Assembly: GCF_040703035.1 (NCBI RefSeq)
Contig: NZ_CP159996.1
Span: 406,001 to 470,000, forward strand
Reading direction: 5' to 3'
DNA length: 64,000 bases
Source: Terribacillus aidingensis
Lineage (GTDB): Bacteria > Bacillota > Bacilli > Bacillales > Amphibacillaceae
Every line of letters begins with the position of its first letter. The stretch's first letter is position 1. The notes beneath the pieces were generated by a model, which saw nothing but the letters and a program-made list of their open reading frames with translations, was not told the DNA's origin and did no database searches. Made by a program: the position numbers and the translations under genes. Shown here in pieces: positions 45,885 to 54,667 of the stretch.

Positions 45885-46888
45885 AAACATCAGAACTTAT
45901 CTTAGCTATAGAAACAAGCTGTGATGAAACAGCCGCAGCAGTCATCGAAGGAGGCAGGATCATCAGATCCAATGTTGTTGCTTCCCAAATCGAGAGCCAT
46001 AAGCGTTTTGGCGGTGTTGTTCCGGAAATTGCGTCCAGGCACCATGTGGAACAGATTACGCTCGTCATTGAAGAGGCTATCGAGCAAGCTGGAATCCAGA
46101 AAGAAGAATTGGATGCCATTGCTGTGACTCAGGGACCTGGTCTTATCGGTGCATTGCTTGTCGGGGTGAATGCCGCCAAAGCGCTGGCATTCTCCATCGG
46201 CAAACCGCTGATTGGCGTCCACCACATAGCAGGACATATCTATGCCAACCGTTTGGAGCAGGAGTTCGAGTTCCCGCTGCTGGCATTGGTCGTTTCTGGC
46301 GGTCATACAGAGCTTGTTCTTATGAAAGAACATGGCAGCTTTGAAGTAATCGGGGAGACCCGTGACGATGCAGCTGGTGAGGCTTATGACAAGGTAGCCA
46401 GGACATTGCAGCTGCCTTATCCAGGAGGCCCACGCATTGATAAGCTGGCAGCAGAAGGCGAGCAATCGATCGATTTCCCTCGTGCTTGGCTCGAGCCGGA
46501 GAGCTATGATTTCAGCTTTTCAGGTTTGAAGTCTGCGGTCATCAACACATTGCATAATGCTAAGCAAAAAGGACAAACGTTGGAGCCAGCAGATGTCGCC
46601 GCAAGCTTCCAAGCCAGCGTAGTGGATGTGCTTGTAGGGAAGACAATCCGAGCGGCCGAAGCATTTGGTGCTAAGCAAGTCATTGTTGCAGGTGGTGTTG
46701 CTGCTAATAGAGGGCTGCGCACTTCATTGGAAGAAGTGTTTGCGGACAAGCAAGCTGAACTGCTTATCCCGCCGCTTGCTTTATGCACGGATAACGCAGC
46801 CATGATTGGGGCAGCTGCATCCATTCTTTATCAGCAAGAGAAATTCGCTGATCTATCAATGAATGCCAAGGCATCCATGCCGTTATAA
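45881..46888 (+). CDS. tsaD: tRNA threonylcarbamoyladenosine transferase TsaD
   Basis: A 335-residue enzyme (formerly Gcp) that transfers the threonylcarbamoyl group to A37 of t[19 protein letters not shown] starts the ASKHA fold; [11 protein letters not shown] carries the metal-binding histidines; [11 protein letters not shown] and [10 protein letters not shown] follow. Its ATG overlaps the rimI stop (ATGA). With tsaE and tsaB the pathway lacks only the carbamoyl-AMP synthase TsaC, not present in this window. Confidence 0.96.
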   Translation: MKTSELILAIETSCDETAAAVIEGGRIIRSNVVASQIESHKRFGGVVPEIASRHHVEQITLVIEEAIEQAGIQKEELDAIAVTQGPGLIGALLVGVNAAKALAFSIGKPLIGVHHIAGHIYANRLEQEFEFPLLALVVSGGHTELVLMKEHGSFEVIGETRDDAAGEAYDKVARTLQLPYPGGPRIDKLAAEGEQSIDFPRAWLEPESYDFSFSGLKSAVINTLHNAKQKGQTLEPADVAASFQASVVDVLVGKTIRAAEAFGAKQVIVAGGVAANRGLRTSLEEVFADKQAELLIPPLALCTDNAAMIGAAASILYQQEKFADLSMNAKASMPL

Positions 46889-46890
46889 TA

Positions 46891-46928
46891 AAAAGCATCG
46901 TTTTCATGAAGAAAACGATGCTTTTTTT
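46891..46928 (+). terminator. Terminator of the tsaE-B-rimI-tsaD unit
   Basis: An 11-bp GC-balanced stem (GCATCGTTTTC 46895-46905 with 46911-46921) with A-run before and T-run after. Confidence 0.9.
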
Positions 46929-46950
46929 ATTCACATTACATATTCTGAAT

Positions 46951-47100
46951 TGTGTATAACTTATTAAAACCCACTATTAGTACCAGGTAAAGAAGTGGAT
47001 AAATCAGTGGAAAACCTCTGTGGATTCTGTGGATATTGTGTATAACCTTGTGTATATCCCATTAAATCAACAATGAAAACGCATTTAGTCTTGTGTATAA
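46951..47100 (-). promoter_or_regulatory. Cluster of DnaA-box-like 9-mers
   Basis: Seven 9-mers close to the DnaA box (TTATNCACA on the minus strand) lie in one orientation. TGTGTATAA at 46951, 47037 and 47092 matches exactly. AGTGGATAA at 46994, TGTGGATAT at 47028 and TGTGTATAT at 47049 have one mismatch each, and TGTGGATTC at 47019 has two. The last exact box overlaps the final codons of ydiF. B. subtilis has a DnaA-binding cluster between gcp (tsaD) and ydiF as I recall, so the place is conserved. Confidence 0.8.
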
Positions 47101-49040
47101 CTTTCTTGTTCTTCGCTAAGTGTTTCCCATTCCTCCATCACTTCCAGAAGTGTTGCCTGAAGTTCCTCATTCTTTTCAGTGATTTCCTGGGCCTTCTGAT
47201 AATCCTGGAAAATGTCCGGATCTGTGAGCAAAGTCTCATTGCTTTCAATCTCAGTCTCCAGTTCGGCTATCTTCTCTTCCAGCTCCGAAATGCGCCGTTC
47301 CCGTTTCCGTATTTCCCGCTTTATTGCCTTATCTTGATGATAAGAGGATTTGCTCTCCTGTGTAACAGTTGTTTGTTTCGTTTCTGCAGCAGAAGCCTCC
47401 AGAGCAGCAATTTCCTGCTTCTCTTGTTTCTTTTCGATAAAATAATCATAGTTGCCCAAGTAGGATATAATCTGCTTGTCCGCCATTTCCAGTACTTGTG
47501 TGGAAACTTTATTCATGAAGTATCGGTCATGTGAGACAAAGAGTATAGTACCCGGATAGTCGGCTAATGCACTTTCCAATACTTCCTTGCTGTCTAAATC
47601 AAGGTGGTTGGTCGGTTCATCCATGATCAAGAGATTTGATTTCTGCATCATCAGCTTCGCAAGGGCAAGACGTGCTTTTTCACCACCGCTTAGCGTGTTG
47701 ACGACTTTGAGGACATCATCGCCAGTGAACAGGAAATTGCCAAGAATTGTGCGGATATCCTTTTCATCCATAAGTGGATACTCATCCCATAGCTCGGCAA
47801 GGACACTCTTCGAGGAATGCAATTCTGTCTGCTCCTGGTCGTAATAGCCGATGCTGACGCCTGTCCCAAGTTCCACATGACCGGACTTAGCAGGCAGCTT
47901 TCCAATGATAGTCTTGAGCAAAGTCGTCTTACCAGTTCCATTCGGTCCAGTAAGAGCAATGCGGTCTTGACGATTCATATGGAAGGTAACGTGTTCGAAG
48001 ACAGGGGAGGTACTTTCCGGATACTGATAGGACAAGTCCTTTACCTTTAATACATCATTTCCGCTCCGCCGATCAATATCAAATGTGAGTTTCGCAGAAG
48101 ATGCATCATGAAGCGGCCGATCGATTCTCTCCATCTTTTCCAGCTGTTTGCGTCTGCTTTGCGCGCGCTTTGTCGTTGTGGCACGTGCGATGTTCTTTTG
48201 GACGAATTCTTCCATCTTTTTAATTTCGGACTGCTGCTTCTCGTATTGCTTCAGCTCCCGCTCGAAATTGGCAGCTTTCTGTTCAAGATAATTACTGTAA
48301 TTTCCTTTATAACGAACAGAGTGATTATGAGCTATCTCAATGACGGTATTGACGGTTTTGTCGAGAAAGTAACGGTCGTGCGATACAACTACGACAGCAC
48401 CCTGGTAGCTGCTCAAATATCCTTCCAGCCAGTCCAAGGTAGAAATGTCCAAGTGGTTAGTCGGCTCATCCAGTATTAACACGTCTGGTTTCTGGAGGAG
48501 AAGCTTACCTAATGCAAGTCGCGTCTTTTGACCGCCGCTTAATGAACCTATCGGTGTGGACAAGTCCTTATCTCCGAATCTCAAACCGTTCAGTACAGAA
48601 CGGATATCTGCTTCATATTGATAGCCTCCGTTCAAGCGGAAGGCCTGCTGTTTTGTATCATAATTGGTTAGAAGCTGCTGGTAGGCAGTATCGTCTGAAA
48701 TAAGTTCAGGATCTCCCATCCTTTCTTCCAGACGGCGCAGCTCTTCCTCTTGCTGTATAAGATCTGCGAAAACAGTTTTCATTTCTTCCAGGATGCTTTT
48801 TTCAGATTCCAAGCCGGTATGCTGCTCCAAATACCCAAGAGTGGCATCCTTTGCTAAGAATACATTTCCTTCGTCATAGCTTAATTCCCCTGCAAGGATC
48901 TTCAGCAAGGTCGATTTTCCTGCACCGTTTCGTCCGACAATGGCTAATCGGTCCTGTGTTTGCACTTCCAGTTTTATATTAGATAAAATGACGTCTGCGC
49001 CAAATAGTTTCGTTATATTGTTAGCTTGCAATAAAATCAT
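47085..49040 (-). CDS. ydiF: ABC-F family ATPase YdiF
   Basis: A 651-residue soluble protein with two ABC domains: GRNGAGKST, LSGGQKTR and LILDEPTNHLDI in the first, GPNGTGKTT, LSGGEKAR and LIMDEPTNHLDL in the second. The P-site-reaching linker is around residues 230-310 (KRAQSRRKQLEKMERIDRP). A C-terminal coiled coil (about 530-650, KREIRKRERRISELEEKIAE) sets it apart from the shorter ABC-F at 14344. It is a housekeeping-type ribosome-associated ABC-F. ATG 49040 has GAGGTGA upstream. Confidence 0.94.
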   Translation of the reverse strand: MILLQANNITKLFGADVILSNIKLEVQTQDRLAIVGRNGAGKSTLLKILAGELSYDEGNVFLAKDATLGYLEQHTGLESEKSILEEMKTVFADLIQQEEELRRLEERMGDPELISDDTAYQQLLTNYDTKQQAFRLNGGYQYEADIRSVLNGLRFGDKDLSTPIGSLSGGQKTRLALGKLLLQKPDVLILDEPTNHLDISTLDWLEGYLSSYQGAVVVVSHDRYFLDKTVNTVIEIAHNHSVRYKGNYSNYLEQKAANFERELKQYEKQQSEIKKMEEFVQKNIARATTTKRAQSRRKQLEKMERIDRPLHDASSAKLTFDIDRRSGNDVLKVKDLSYQYPESTSPVFEHVTFHMNRQDRIALTGPNGTGKTTLLKTIIGKLPAKSGHVELGTGVSIGYYDQEQTELHSSKSVLAELWDEYPLMDEKDIRTILGNFLFTGDDVLKVVNTLSGGEKARLALAKLMMQKSNLLIMDEPTNHLDLDSKEVLESALADYPGTILFVSHDRYFMNKVSTQVLEMADKQIISYLGNYDYFIEKKQEKQEIAALEASAAETKQTTVTQESKSSYHQDKAIKREIRKRERRISELEEKIAELETEIESNETLLTDPDIFQDYQKAQEITEKNEELQATLLEVMEEWETLSEEQESYTQD

Positions 49041-49473
49041 TCTGTTCACCTCATACTATCAGTGTATCCTATGTGACAAAACAGTAGCAAGCACCGAATT
49101 CCAGCGCTTTTCGCATTCATGCTGATGGACATCAGAAATGAATTTGTTAAAATGGAGACAAGGTACGTCTTTGTGAATCTGTACAAGACTTTCCTTCTCA
49201 AATCTGTTAGAATAAGTTGTTAACTATAATCGTACTTTGTGAAAGTATCATATGTAACAATTCAAGGACGAAGCCGCAGGCAGCATCTGCAACTCCTTAC
49301 AGATGCGAGAAAGGAACCTGTCTGCATCCATTATTCCATTCTTTAGGAATAGGTGCTGATCATATACGACAGAAGGTAACAGAACGAAAGCGTTCTAGTC
49401 CGATAGGCCTTTTTGATCAGCTGCATGGCTGCACGAAGTTCCCTTCTGGAAGCTGCAGGCTTTAGGAGGATAA
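49041..49473. other. 433-bp region: promoters and long leader of rex
   Basis: No convincing gene. It contains promoter-like elements, a Rex-operator-like sequence and about 240 nt of probable structured leader. Hairpins are at 49282-49305 (GCATCTG/CAGATGC), 49381-49396 (AGAACG AAAG CGTTCT) and 49429-49455 (CTGCA...TGCAG enclosing GAAG/CTTC). An 82-codon frame from 49217 has no ribosome binding site and crosses the hairpins. Confidence 0.6.
49126..49186 (+). promoter_or_regulatory. rex promoter with Rex-like operator
   Basis: TGGACA (49126-49131), 16 bp, TAAAAT (49148-49153) with a TGT extension. TTGTGAATCTGTACAA (49171-49186) has the TTGTGA and ACAA ends of a Rex operator but is two bases short of the usual 18 bp. 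Autoregulation is a guess. Confidence 0.4.
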
Positions 49474-50106
49474 ATGAGCATGTATATGGACCAAAATAAA
49501 ATACCAAAAGCTACGGCAAAGCGGTTGCCGCTTTATTATCGATTTCTGAACAGTCTGCATCTGCAGGGGAAGACAAGAGTCTCTTCAAAAGAACTCAGTG
49601 AATCGGTTAAAGTAGACTCAGCTACAATCCGCCGGGACTTTTCCTATTTCGGAGCACTTGGTAAAAAAGGCTATGGTTATAATGTAGAGTACTTGCTGAA
49701 CTTCTTCCGGAAAACACTAGATCAAGATGAGATCACAAGAGTGGCGCTCATCGGGGTCGGTAATCTTGGAACAGCTTTCCTGAATTATAACTTTACGAAG
49801 AATAACAATACAAAAATAGAAATGGCTTTCGATACGGATCCAGGAAAAGTTGATCATAATATCGGTGGTGTCCCTGTATACCATATCGACGATCTGGAAC
49901 AATATATCAGCAATGTTAGTGCAGCGATCCTGACGGTGCCAGCGCATGCTGCACAAGCAATCACCGATCGTCTTGTCGAATGCGGTATTGCTGGAATCCT
50001 GAACTTTACGCCAGCGCGTATTGCGGTACCGAGCAATATTCGTGTTCACCATATCGATTTGGCTATTGAATTGCAGTCATTAGTTTATTTTTTGAAGCAT
50101 TATTAA
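49474..50106 (+). CDS. rex: Redox-sensing transcriptional repressor Rex
   Basis: A 210-residue repressor that senses the NADH/NAD ratio. The N-terminal winged helix covers [20 protein letters not shown] and [20 protein letters not shown]; the Rossmann domain has [16 protein letters not shown] and the C-terminus ends [11 protein letters not shown]. It controls fermentation and respiration genes in Bacillaceae. ATG 49474 is 4 nt after GGAGG; ATG 49480 and 49486 are also possible. Confidence 0.95.
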   Translation: MSMYMDQNKIPKATAKRLPLYYRFLNSLHLQGKTRVSSKELSESVKVDSATIRRDFSYFGALGKKGYGYNVEYLLNFFRKTLDQDEITRVALIGVGNLGTAFLNYNFTKNNNTKIEMAFDTDPGKVDHNIGGVPVYHIDDLEQYISNVSAAILTVPAHAAQAITDRLVECGIAGILNFTPARIAVPSNIRVHHIDLAIELQSLVYFLKHY

Positions 50107-50110
50107 TTCA

Positions 50111-50138
50111 AGCACCTCTCATACAGAGGTGCTTTTTC
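50111..50138 (+). terminator. Terminator after rex
   Basis: AGCACCTCT (50111-50119)/AGAGGTGCT (50125-50133) stem and T-run. Confidence 0.9.
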
Positions 50139-50244
50139 TTTAGAAAGTCAAACTGGAATCAATTCATGTTTTTATCGTATTATTCACGGCTAAATCAAGA
50201 TCAGGCAGAGACACAAGAAATGTAAGCTGAAGGGAAGTGTAAGC

Positions 50245-50970
50245 ATGGAGCATCAAGAAGCCATCACATTAGAGAATGTGACGTATGAAACGGAGAAAAA
50301 CCATATCATCCATGATATTACAGGTGCGTTCACAAAGGGGAAGATTACAGCAATAATCGGCCCATCAGGCGCAGGGAAAACGACACTTTTTCGATTATGC
50401 AATGGATTACTGTCACCCTCAGGCGGAAATATCCTGATTGATGGGAAGGAAATCGTAACGTTTGATCCTGTGAGCTTACGTCGTCATGTCGGTATTGTTC
50501 TCCAACAAGCAATCATGCTTGAAGGAAGCGTTCGTGATAATCTGGCATTGCCATTACAGCTCTCTGAAAAGGAGCTGTCTGATGATGAGGCAGAGCGGAT
50601 GATACAGTTGGTAGGCTTGGAACCTGATATCTTGAATCAGAATAGCAGGGATTTATCAGGCGGGCAGAAGCAGAAGGTCTCTATTGCTAGAACACTGCTG
50701 AATGAGCCGGGGATTTTACTGCTGGATGAAATCACCTCTTCCTTGGATCGAGTTTCTAGGCAGGATATTGAGAATCTGATGAAGCGGGTCAATAGAGAGA
50801 ATGGAACGACGATCATCTGGATCACGCATAACTTGGAACAAGCAAAAACGGTTGCAGATGAAGTCTGGGTCATGATAAATGGCACGATTGCCGAAGCAGG
50901 ACCGATTGCCATACTTGACCATCCAGAGAATGATGCCGTTAAGCACTTTGTCATGGAGGAGGAAAAATGA
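50245..50970 (+). CDS. fetA: ABC transporter ATP-binding protein (FetA/YbbL-like)
   Basis: A 241-residue ATPase with Walker A GPSGAGKTT, Q-loop LQQAIMLEG, signature LSGGQKQK, Walker B ILLLDEITSSLD and H-loop ITHNLEQ. Glu-Ile in place of the common Glu-Pro after Walker B is typical of this family. Paired with the UPF0014 permease that follows with a 4-bp overlap; E. coli FetAB exports iron. The iron role here is inferred. Confidence 0.9.
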   Translation: MEHQEAITLENVTYETEKNHIIHDITGAFTKGKITAIIGPSGAGKTTLFRLCNGLLSPSGGNILIDGKEIVTFDPVSLRRHVGIVLQQAIMLEGSVRDNLALPLQLSEKELSDDEAERMIQLVGLEPDILNQNSRDLSGGQKQKVSIARTLLNEPGILLLDEITSSLDRVSRQDIENLMKRVNRENGTTIIWITHNLEQAKTVADEVWVMINGTIAEAGPIAILDHPENDAVKHFVMEEEK

Positions 50971-51713
50971 ATGCACTTGCTTTGTTACTCACTCTGTTAT
51001 TTGTCCTTATTCCACTTTTCTTATCTAAGACATTACAACTGGGACTCGAAAAAGATACGGTCATTGCAACAGTCCGTTCCATTATCCAGCTGTTTGCAGT
51101 TGGCTATGTGCTGCAGTTTATCTTCGATTCCGGTAATATCCTTTATATTTTCCTGATGGTGGCGCTCATGATCGGTGCAGCAGTACAAAATGCAAGAAAA
51201 AAAGGAGCATCTATCAGAGGCATTACATGGAAACTGGTGCTTACATTCATTGTAATCGAAGTACTGACACAAGGGATTCTTTTAGGACTTCAGATTACTC
51301 CTCCAACTGCACAATATATCATCCCATTAAGCGGAATGGTTATAGGGAATTCTATGGTGCTAGGTATTTTGTTTTTGAATCGCTTCACTTCAGAAGTGGC
51401 GTCCAGAAGAGAGGAAACAGAGCTTATCCTTTCATTGGGCGGCACACCGAAGCAAGCAATTCAACGCTCCCTGCTGGCATCCATTAAGGCAAGTACTATT
51501 CCCACGATAGAAAGCCAAAAAACGATTGGGCTAGTTCAGCTGCCAGGTATGATGAGCGGTCAAATCATTGCCGGAGCAGATCCGCTCCAGGCAGTTATGT
51601 TCCAGCTCCTGATTCTCTTCCTGCTGCTTACAACAGCCATTGTGACAAGTACCCTGCTAGGCTTCTTGTCTTATCCAACGAAGTTTAATGAACGAATGCA
51701 GGTTATAGATTAG
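50967..51713 (+). CDS. fetB: UPF0014/FetB family ABC permease
   Basis: A 248-residue membrane protein with about seven helices. TVRSIIQLFAVGYVLQF, PLSGMVIGNSMV and SLGGTPKQAIQRSLLASIKAS are conserved in the FetB/YbbM family. It is translationally coupled to the ATPase gene. Iron export or another metal or solute is possible; no regulator is adjacent. Confidence 0.9.
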   Translation: MNALALLLTLLFVLIPLFLSKTLQLGLEKDTVIATVRSIIQLFAVGYVLQFIFDSGNILYIFLMVALMIGAAVQNARKKGASIRGITWKLVLTFIVIEVLTQGILLGLQITPPTAQYIIPLSGMVIGNSMVLGILFLNRFTSEVASRREETELILSLGGTPKQAIQRSLLASIKASTIPTIESQKTIGLVQLPGMMSGQIIAGADPLQAVMFQLLILFLLLTTAIVTSTLLGFLSYPTKFNERMQVID

Positions 51714-51753
51714 AAAATCGTTTCTGCAGCGAACATGAAGTTGTCAATACCGC

Positions 51754-51787
51754 AAGAAAAGCCGCCTATATAAAAAGGACGGCTTTT
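51754..51787. terminator. Terminator between fetB and the minus-strand gene
   Basis: AAAGCCG (51757-51763)/CGGCTTT (51779-51785) stem with T-run on the plus side and a T-rich end on the minus side. Confidence 0.75.
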
Positions 51788-51793
51788 TTTGTA

Positions 51794-52180
51794 TTACAAT
51801 GGAAAAGGTTCAAACACACTATCGATTATAGTGCCATCATACACAAAACTGACCGTACTGCCTCCCTGCCAAATGCCGATTTCATAATCGTCTTCTTCCC
51901 CATATAGAATCACTGTGGCATCAAAGGCTGAATAGGAAGCTTCAGGACGCATTTCATCGCGTTTGCATGTATTGATGCATTTCAGTATATAATCGACCCG
52001 CTCCTTATCTGTAACCGTCACAGATGAATTAGTGGCTTCTGGAACATACACTTCGATTTGTCTTATAGTATCTTCAATAAGTGCATCCTGCTTAAAAGGT
52101 TTGAAAGCAGCAAATATCCAGACAGTGACTCCGGTAAGCAAGAGAAAAATGATAAGGAAACGGATGGTATTGGCAAGCAA
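51794..52180 (-). CDS. Membrane-anchored hypothetical protein
   Basis: A 128-residue protein with one N-terminal membrane segment (residues about 6-26, IRFLIIFLLLTGVTVWIFAAF) and an extracytoplasmic domain of about 100 residues (two Cys in CINTCKRDE, acidic strand region YGEEDDYEIGIWQGG). I do not recognise the family. The TTG start at 52180 follows AGGGGG. It is convergent with fetB. Confidence 0.6.
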   Translation of the reverse strand: MLANTIRFLIIFLLLTGVTVWIFAAFKPFKQDALIEDTIRQIEVYVPEATNSSVTVTDKERVDYILKCINTCKRDEMRPEASYSAFDATVILYGEEDDYEIGIWQGGSTVSFVYDGTIIDSVFEPFPL

Positions 52181-52354
52181 GCAAAATCCCCCTAAAGTCT
52201 TTTCTTTATCATCTCACACTTCTATAAAAGGAATTTTAATGATATTGTAAATATCATACAGATAAGTTTCGGGTATCGAAGTAATAGCGACTCCTCGTTT
52301 GTTAGCGCTGTTTTAAGGGAAAAGGCTACTATCATAGTTGTAGGAGGCGCTAGT

Positions 52355-52777
52355 ATGTATGAGAAAATCCTATTGGCTGTCGACGGTTCAGAGCACTCAA
52401 TGAGAGCGACAGAAGAAGTAATCAAAATCTGTCAGGCCAGCACAAAGCCTGTACAGCTGGAAGTTACCCATGTCATACAAGATATAAAAAATAGCGAGAT
52501 TGTTCTGCAGCAGGTAAAGCCGGATGATAGGAACCGGGACGGAGAACTTCGTATCCAGTCAAATGAAGCGGTACTGCAGAATGCGAATATTCCCTATACC
52601 CGTACCATCGAACGTGGAGATGCGGGTAGAACAATTGCCAATAAGGCAAACAATGGTGCGTTTGACTTGGTTGTAATAGGAACAAGAGGTTTAAATGGCT
52701 TTCAGAAGCTTGTAGTTGGAAGTGTAAGTACAGAAGTGATCAAAAGAGCGAATTGCCCAGTGTTGGTCGTAAAATAG
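52355..52777 (+). CDS. Universal stress protein (UspA family)
   Basis: A 140-residue Usp-fold protein. The N-terminal strand is ILLAVDGSEHSMRA; the nucleotide-binding motif G-2x-G-9x-G-S is present as GTRGLNGFQKLVVGSVS, so it probably binds ATP. ATG 52355 has AGGAGG 7 nt upstream. A small palindrome (GATATTGTAAATATC, 52241-52255) lies upstream. The role is presumably stress survival. Confidence 0.92.
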   Translation: MYEKILLAVDGSEHSMRATEEVIKICQASTKPVQLEVTHVIQDIKNSEIVLQQVKPDDRNRDGELRIQSNEAVLQNANIPYTRTIERGDAGRTIANKANNGAFDLVVIGTRGLNGFQKLVVGSVSTEVIKRANCPVLVVK

Positions 52778-52826
52778 GAAGCGTTACCAACTGGAGTGAA
52801 ACGCAAAAACAGTTGGGAGTATGCAT

Positions 52827-54254
52827 GTGAGTAAACTAGAATCCAAGTGGTTGGTCGTTGTAGCTGTCCTTTTTGGGACTTTCACTGTTATTTTGAACAA
52901 TAGTATGCTGAATCCGGCGCTGCCAACATTGATTTCTACATTCGATGCCAATGCTGTCAGTGTCGGCTGGATACTGACGATTTTCATGGTTGCAATGGGT
53001 ATGACGATGCCTGTTACCGGCTACCTTGGGGATCGGTTCGGGAAAAAAAGTATTTACTTATTAGGTCTTGTTGTATTCCTCGCAGGGTCCATCTTTGGTA
53101 TTTTCTCCGGCAGTCTGCCATTTGTCATCACGGCGCGTTTTATTCAAGGAATCGGCGGTGGATTGATGATGCCGATATCAATGGCACTCATATTCCAGGC
53201 CTTCCCGAAGCAGGAGCGCGGACTTGCAGTCGGTGTATATGGCGTAGCGGCAATGGTAGCTCCAGCAATCGGCCCGACGATTGGCGGTGTGCTGATTGCT
53301 TACTTACCATGGCCGTTCCTATTTGCTTTTAATTTGCCGTTCGGCCTTCTCGGTTTACTGATGGCTAGTCGTTACTTGAAATCCACAGCCGCTGATCCGA
53401 AGCGCCGCTTCGACAAGGGCGGTTTTGTATTCGTTACGATTGGTATCGGTTTGGTTCTGTACGCACTGGGCCGCGGACAGACACTGGAAGTGCTTGTATC
53501 AGCATCTAACCTTGCGCTGATAGCAGCAGGGATACTAGCTATTGCAATTTTTGTTTTTTATGAGCGGCGGAAAGAGCAGCCGTTATTGGAGCTCTCACTG
53601 TTCCGTAATCCAAGCTATACAGTTTCGATACTTGTAACAGCGACAGCGTCCATTGGACTATTTTCTGGGATATTCCTGCTGCCATTATTGATTCAGAATG
53701 TCTACGGACTTAGTGAGATCCAGACAGGGCTCCTATTCTTACCGGCAGCATTATTCAGCGGGGCCATGATGTCATTGGGCGGAAAGCTTTTAGATAAAAA
53801 AGGGCCGCGCTGGGTAGTGCCTCCTGGGCTGCTGATTTTGGCTATAGCCACTTTCCTGATTGGGAATCTTAGTCTGTCTACACCATTCTGGCTGATCCTG
53901 GTAATCAATATGCTTCGGGGTGCAGGTCTCGGTCTCAGCAATATGCCTGCTACGACTGCAGGGATGAACGACATTCCAGAACATCTTGTATCCCAAGGCT
54001 CTGCGATGAACAATGTGTTACGGCAAATATCATCCGCCTTCGGTATTGTCTTCTTCAGTATCTACTTTGAAGTGCGCCGAGCACATCTCACAGCTGCAGG
54101 AGAAGCAGCCCAACAGGCGAGCTTGCAGACAATCAATGAGGCCTTTGTATTTTCCGGAATATTGATTCTCATTATGGTGCCGATATCTTTCATTATGCGT
54201 TATAAAACAGAGAAGAAGCAGGAACACAAAGCCGAAGAAGTATCCAATGGTTGA
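52827..54254 (+). CDS. MFS multidrug exporter, DHA2 (EmrB/QacA) family
   Basis: A 475-residue proton-driven efflux pump with 14 predicted membrane segments. The family motifs are LNNSMLNPALPTL (motif D1), GYLGDRFGKKSIYLLG (motif A) and GVYGVAAMVAPAIGPTIGG (motif C, antiporter). GTG 52827 with GGGAG 7 nt upstream is preferred over ATG 52821, which is one base after it. No regulator is adjacent; the substrate is unknown. Confidence 0.92.
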   Translation: MSKLESKWLVVVAVLFGTFTVILNNSMLNPALPTLISTFDANAVSVGWILTIFMVAMGMTMPVTGYLGDRFGKKSIYLLGLVVFLAGSIFGIFSGSLPFVITARFIQGIGGGLMMPISMALIFQAFPKQERGLAVGVYGVAAMVAPAIGPTIGGVLIAYLPWPFLFAFNLPFGLLGLLMASRYLKSTAADPKRRFDKGGFVFVTIGIGLVLYALGRGQTLEVLVSASNLALIAAGILAIAIFVFYERRKEQPLLELSLFRNPSYTVSILVTATASIGLFSGIFLLPLLIQNVYGLSEIQTGLLFLPAALFSGAMMSLGGKLLDKKGPRWVVPPGLLILAIATFLIGNLSLSTPFWLILVINMLRGAGLGLSNMPATTAGMNDIPEHLVSQGSAMNNVLRQISSAFGIVFFSIYFEVRRAHLTAAGEAAQQASLQTINEAFVFSGILILIMVPISFIMRYKTEKKQEHKAEEVSNG

Positions 54255-54360
54255 AGTAAAATCAAGTAACCGATAGTACGGAACGTAGATTGATGGTTAG
54301 AGGGGAAAGCATTTCCCGGGAAACTGGCCTGGTCAAAAGGAGAATCCTTAAAATTGAATT

Positions 54361-54407
54361 AAAAAAATAACCTCTGAAGCAATCAAATGCTCCAGAGGTT
54401 ATTTTTT
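54361..54407. terminator. Bidirectional terminator after the MFS gene
   Basis: A 20-bp hairpin with one mismatch (54361-54380 with 54388-54407), flanked by A-run and T-run. Confidence 0.88.
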
Positions 54408-54642
54408 AGAAGTCTACGTCTTTGCGTTCAAGGGCAGCAATATATAGCTGTTTCATTTGCTCAACAGATGTCTCACTCGGATTTGTGCCAGTACATGGAT
54501 CTGTAACTGCATTAGCAGACATGTCTTCTACGTGGTCGTAGAACACCCACATCGCTTTGGCAGCACTGCCGCCGATTCCAATAACCCAGTCTGGACCGAA
54601 TTCTTCAAATGCTTTTATAGTTAAATATAATAAGATACCCAT
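54406..54642 (-). pseudogene. Remnant of an iron-containing alcohol dehydrogenase
   Basis: A 78-codon frame that looks like two distant parts of a Fe-ADH joined. FGPDWVIGIGGSAAKAMWVFY corresponds in part to the NAD-binding PDxIIxxGGGSxxDxAKAMW block (with the SxxD part missing), and VTDPCTGTNPSE to the C-terminal CTxTNPR block. About 250 residues between them are absent. The start has no ribosome binding site and runs into another hairpin. It is a deletion scar, not a working gene. A terminator still follows the 3' end. Confidence 0.72.
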
Positions 54643-54667
54643 CCTGCCGGTGACAGGATGTTTTTTT
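54640..54667 (+). terminator. Orphan terminator hairpin
   Basis: CATCCTG (54640-54646)/CAGGATG (54654-54660) and seven T. No plus-strand gene ends before it; it sits at the edge of the alcohol dehydrogenase remnant and may be left from lost sequence. Confidence 0.7.

Noticed and set aside
49217..49465. 82-codon plus-strand frame in the rex leader
   Set aside because: It lacks a ribosome binding site, crosses several hairpins and has no recognisable composition of a protein.
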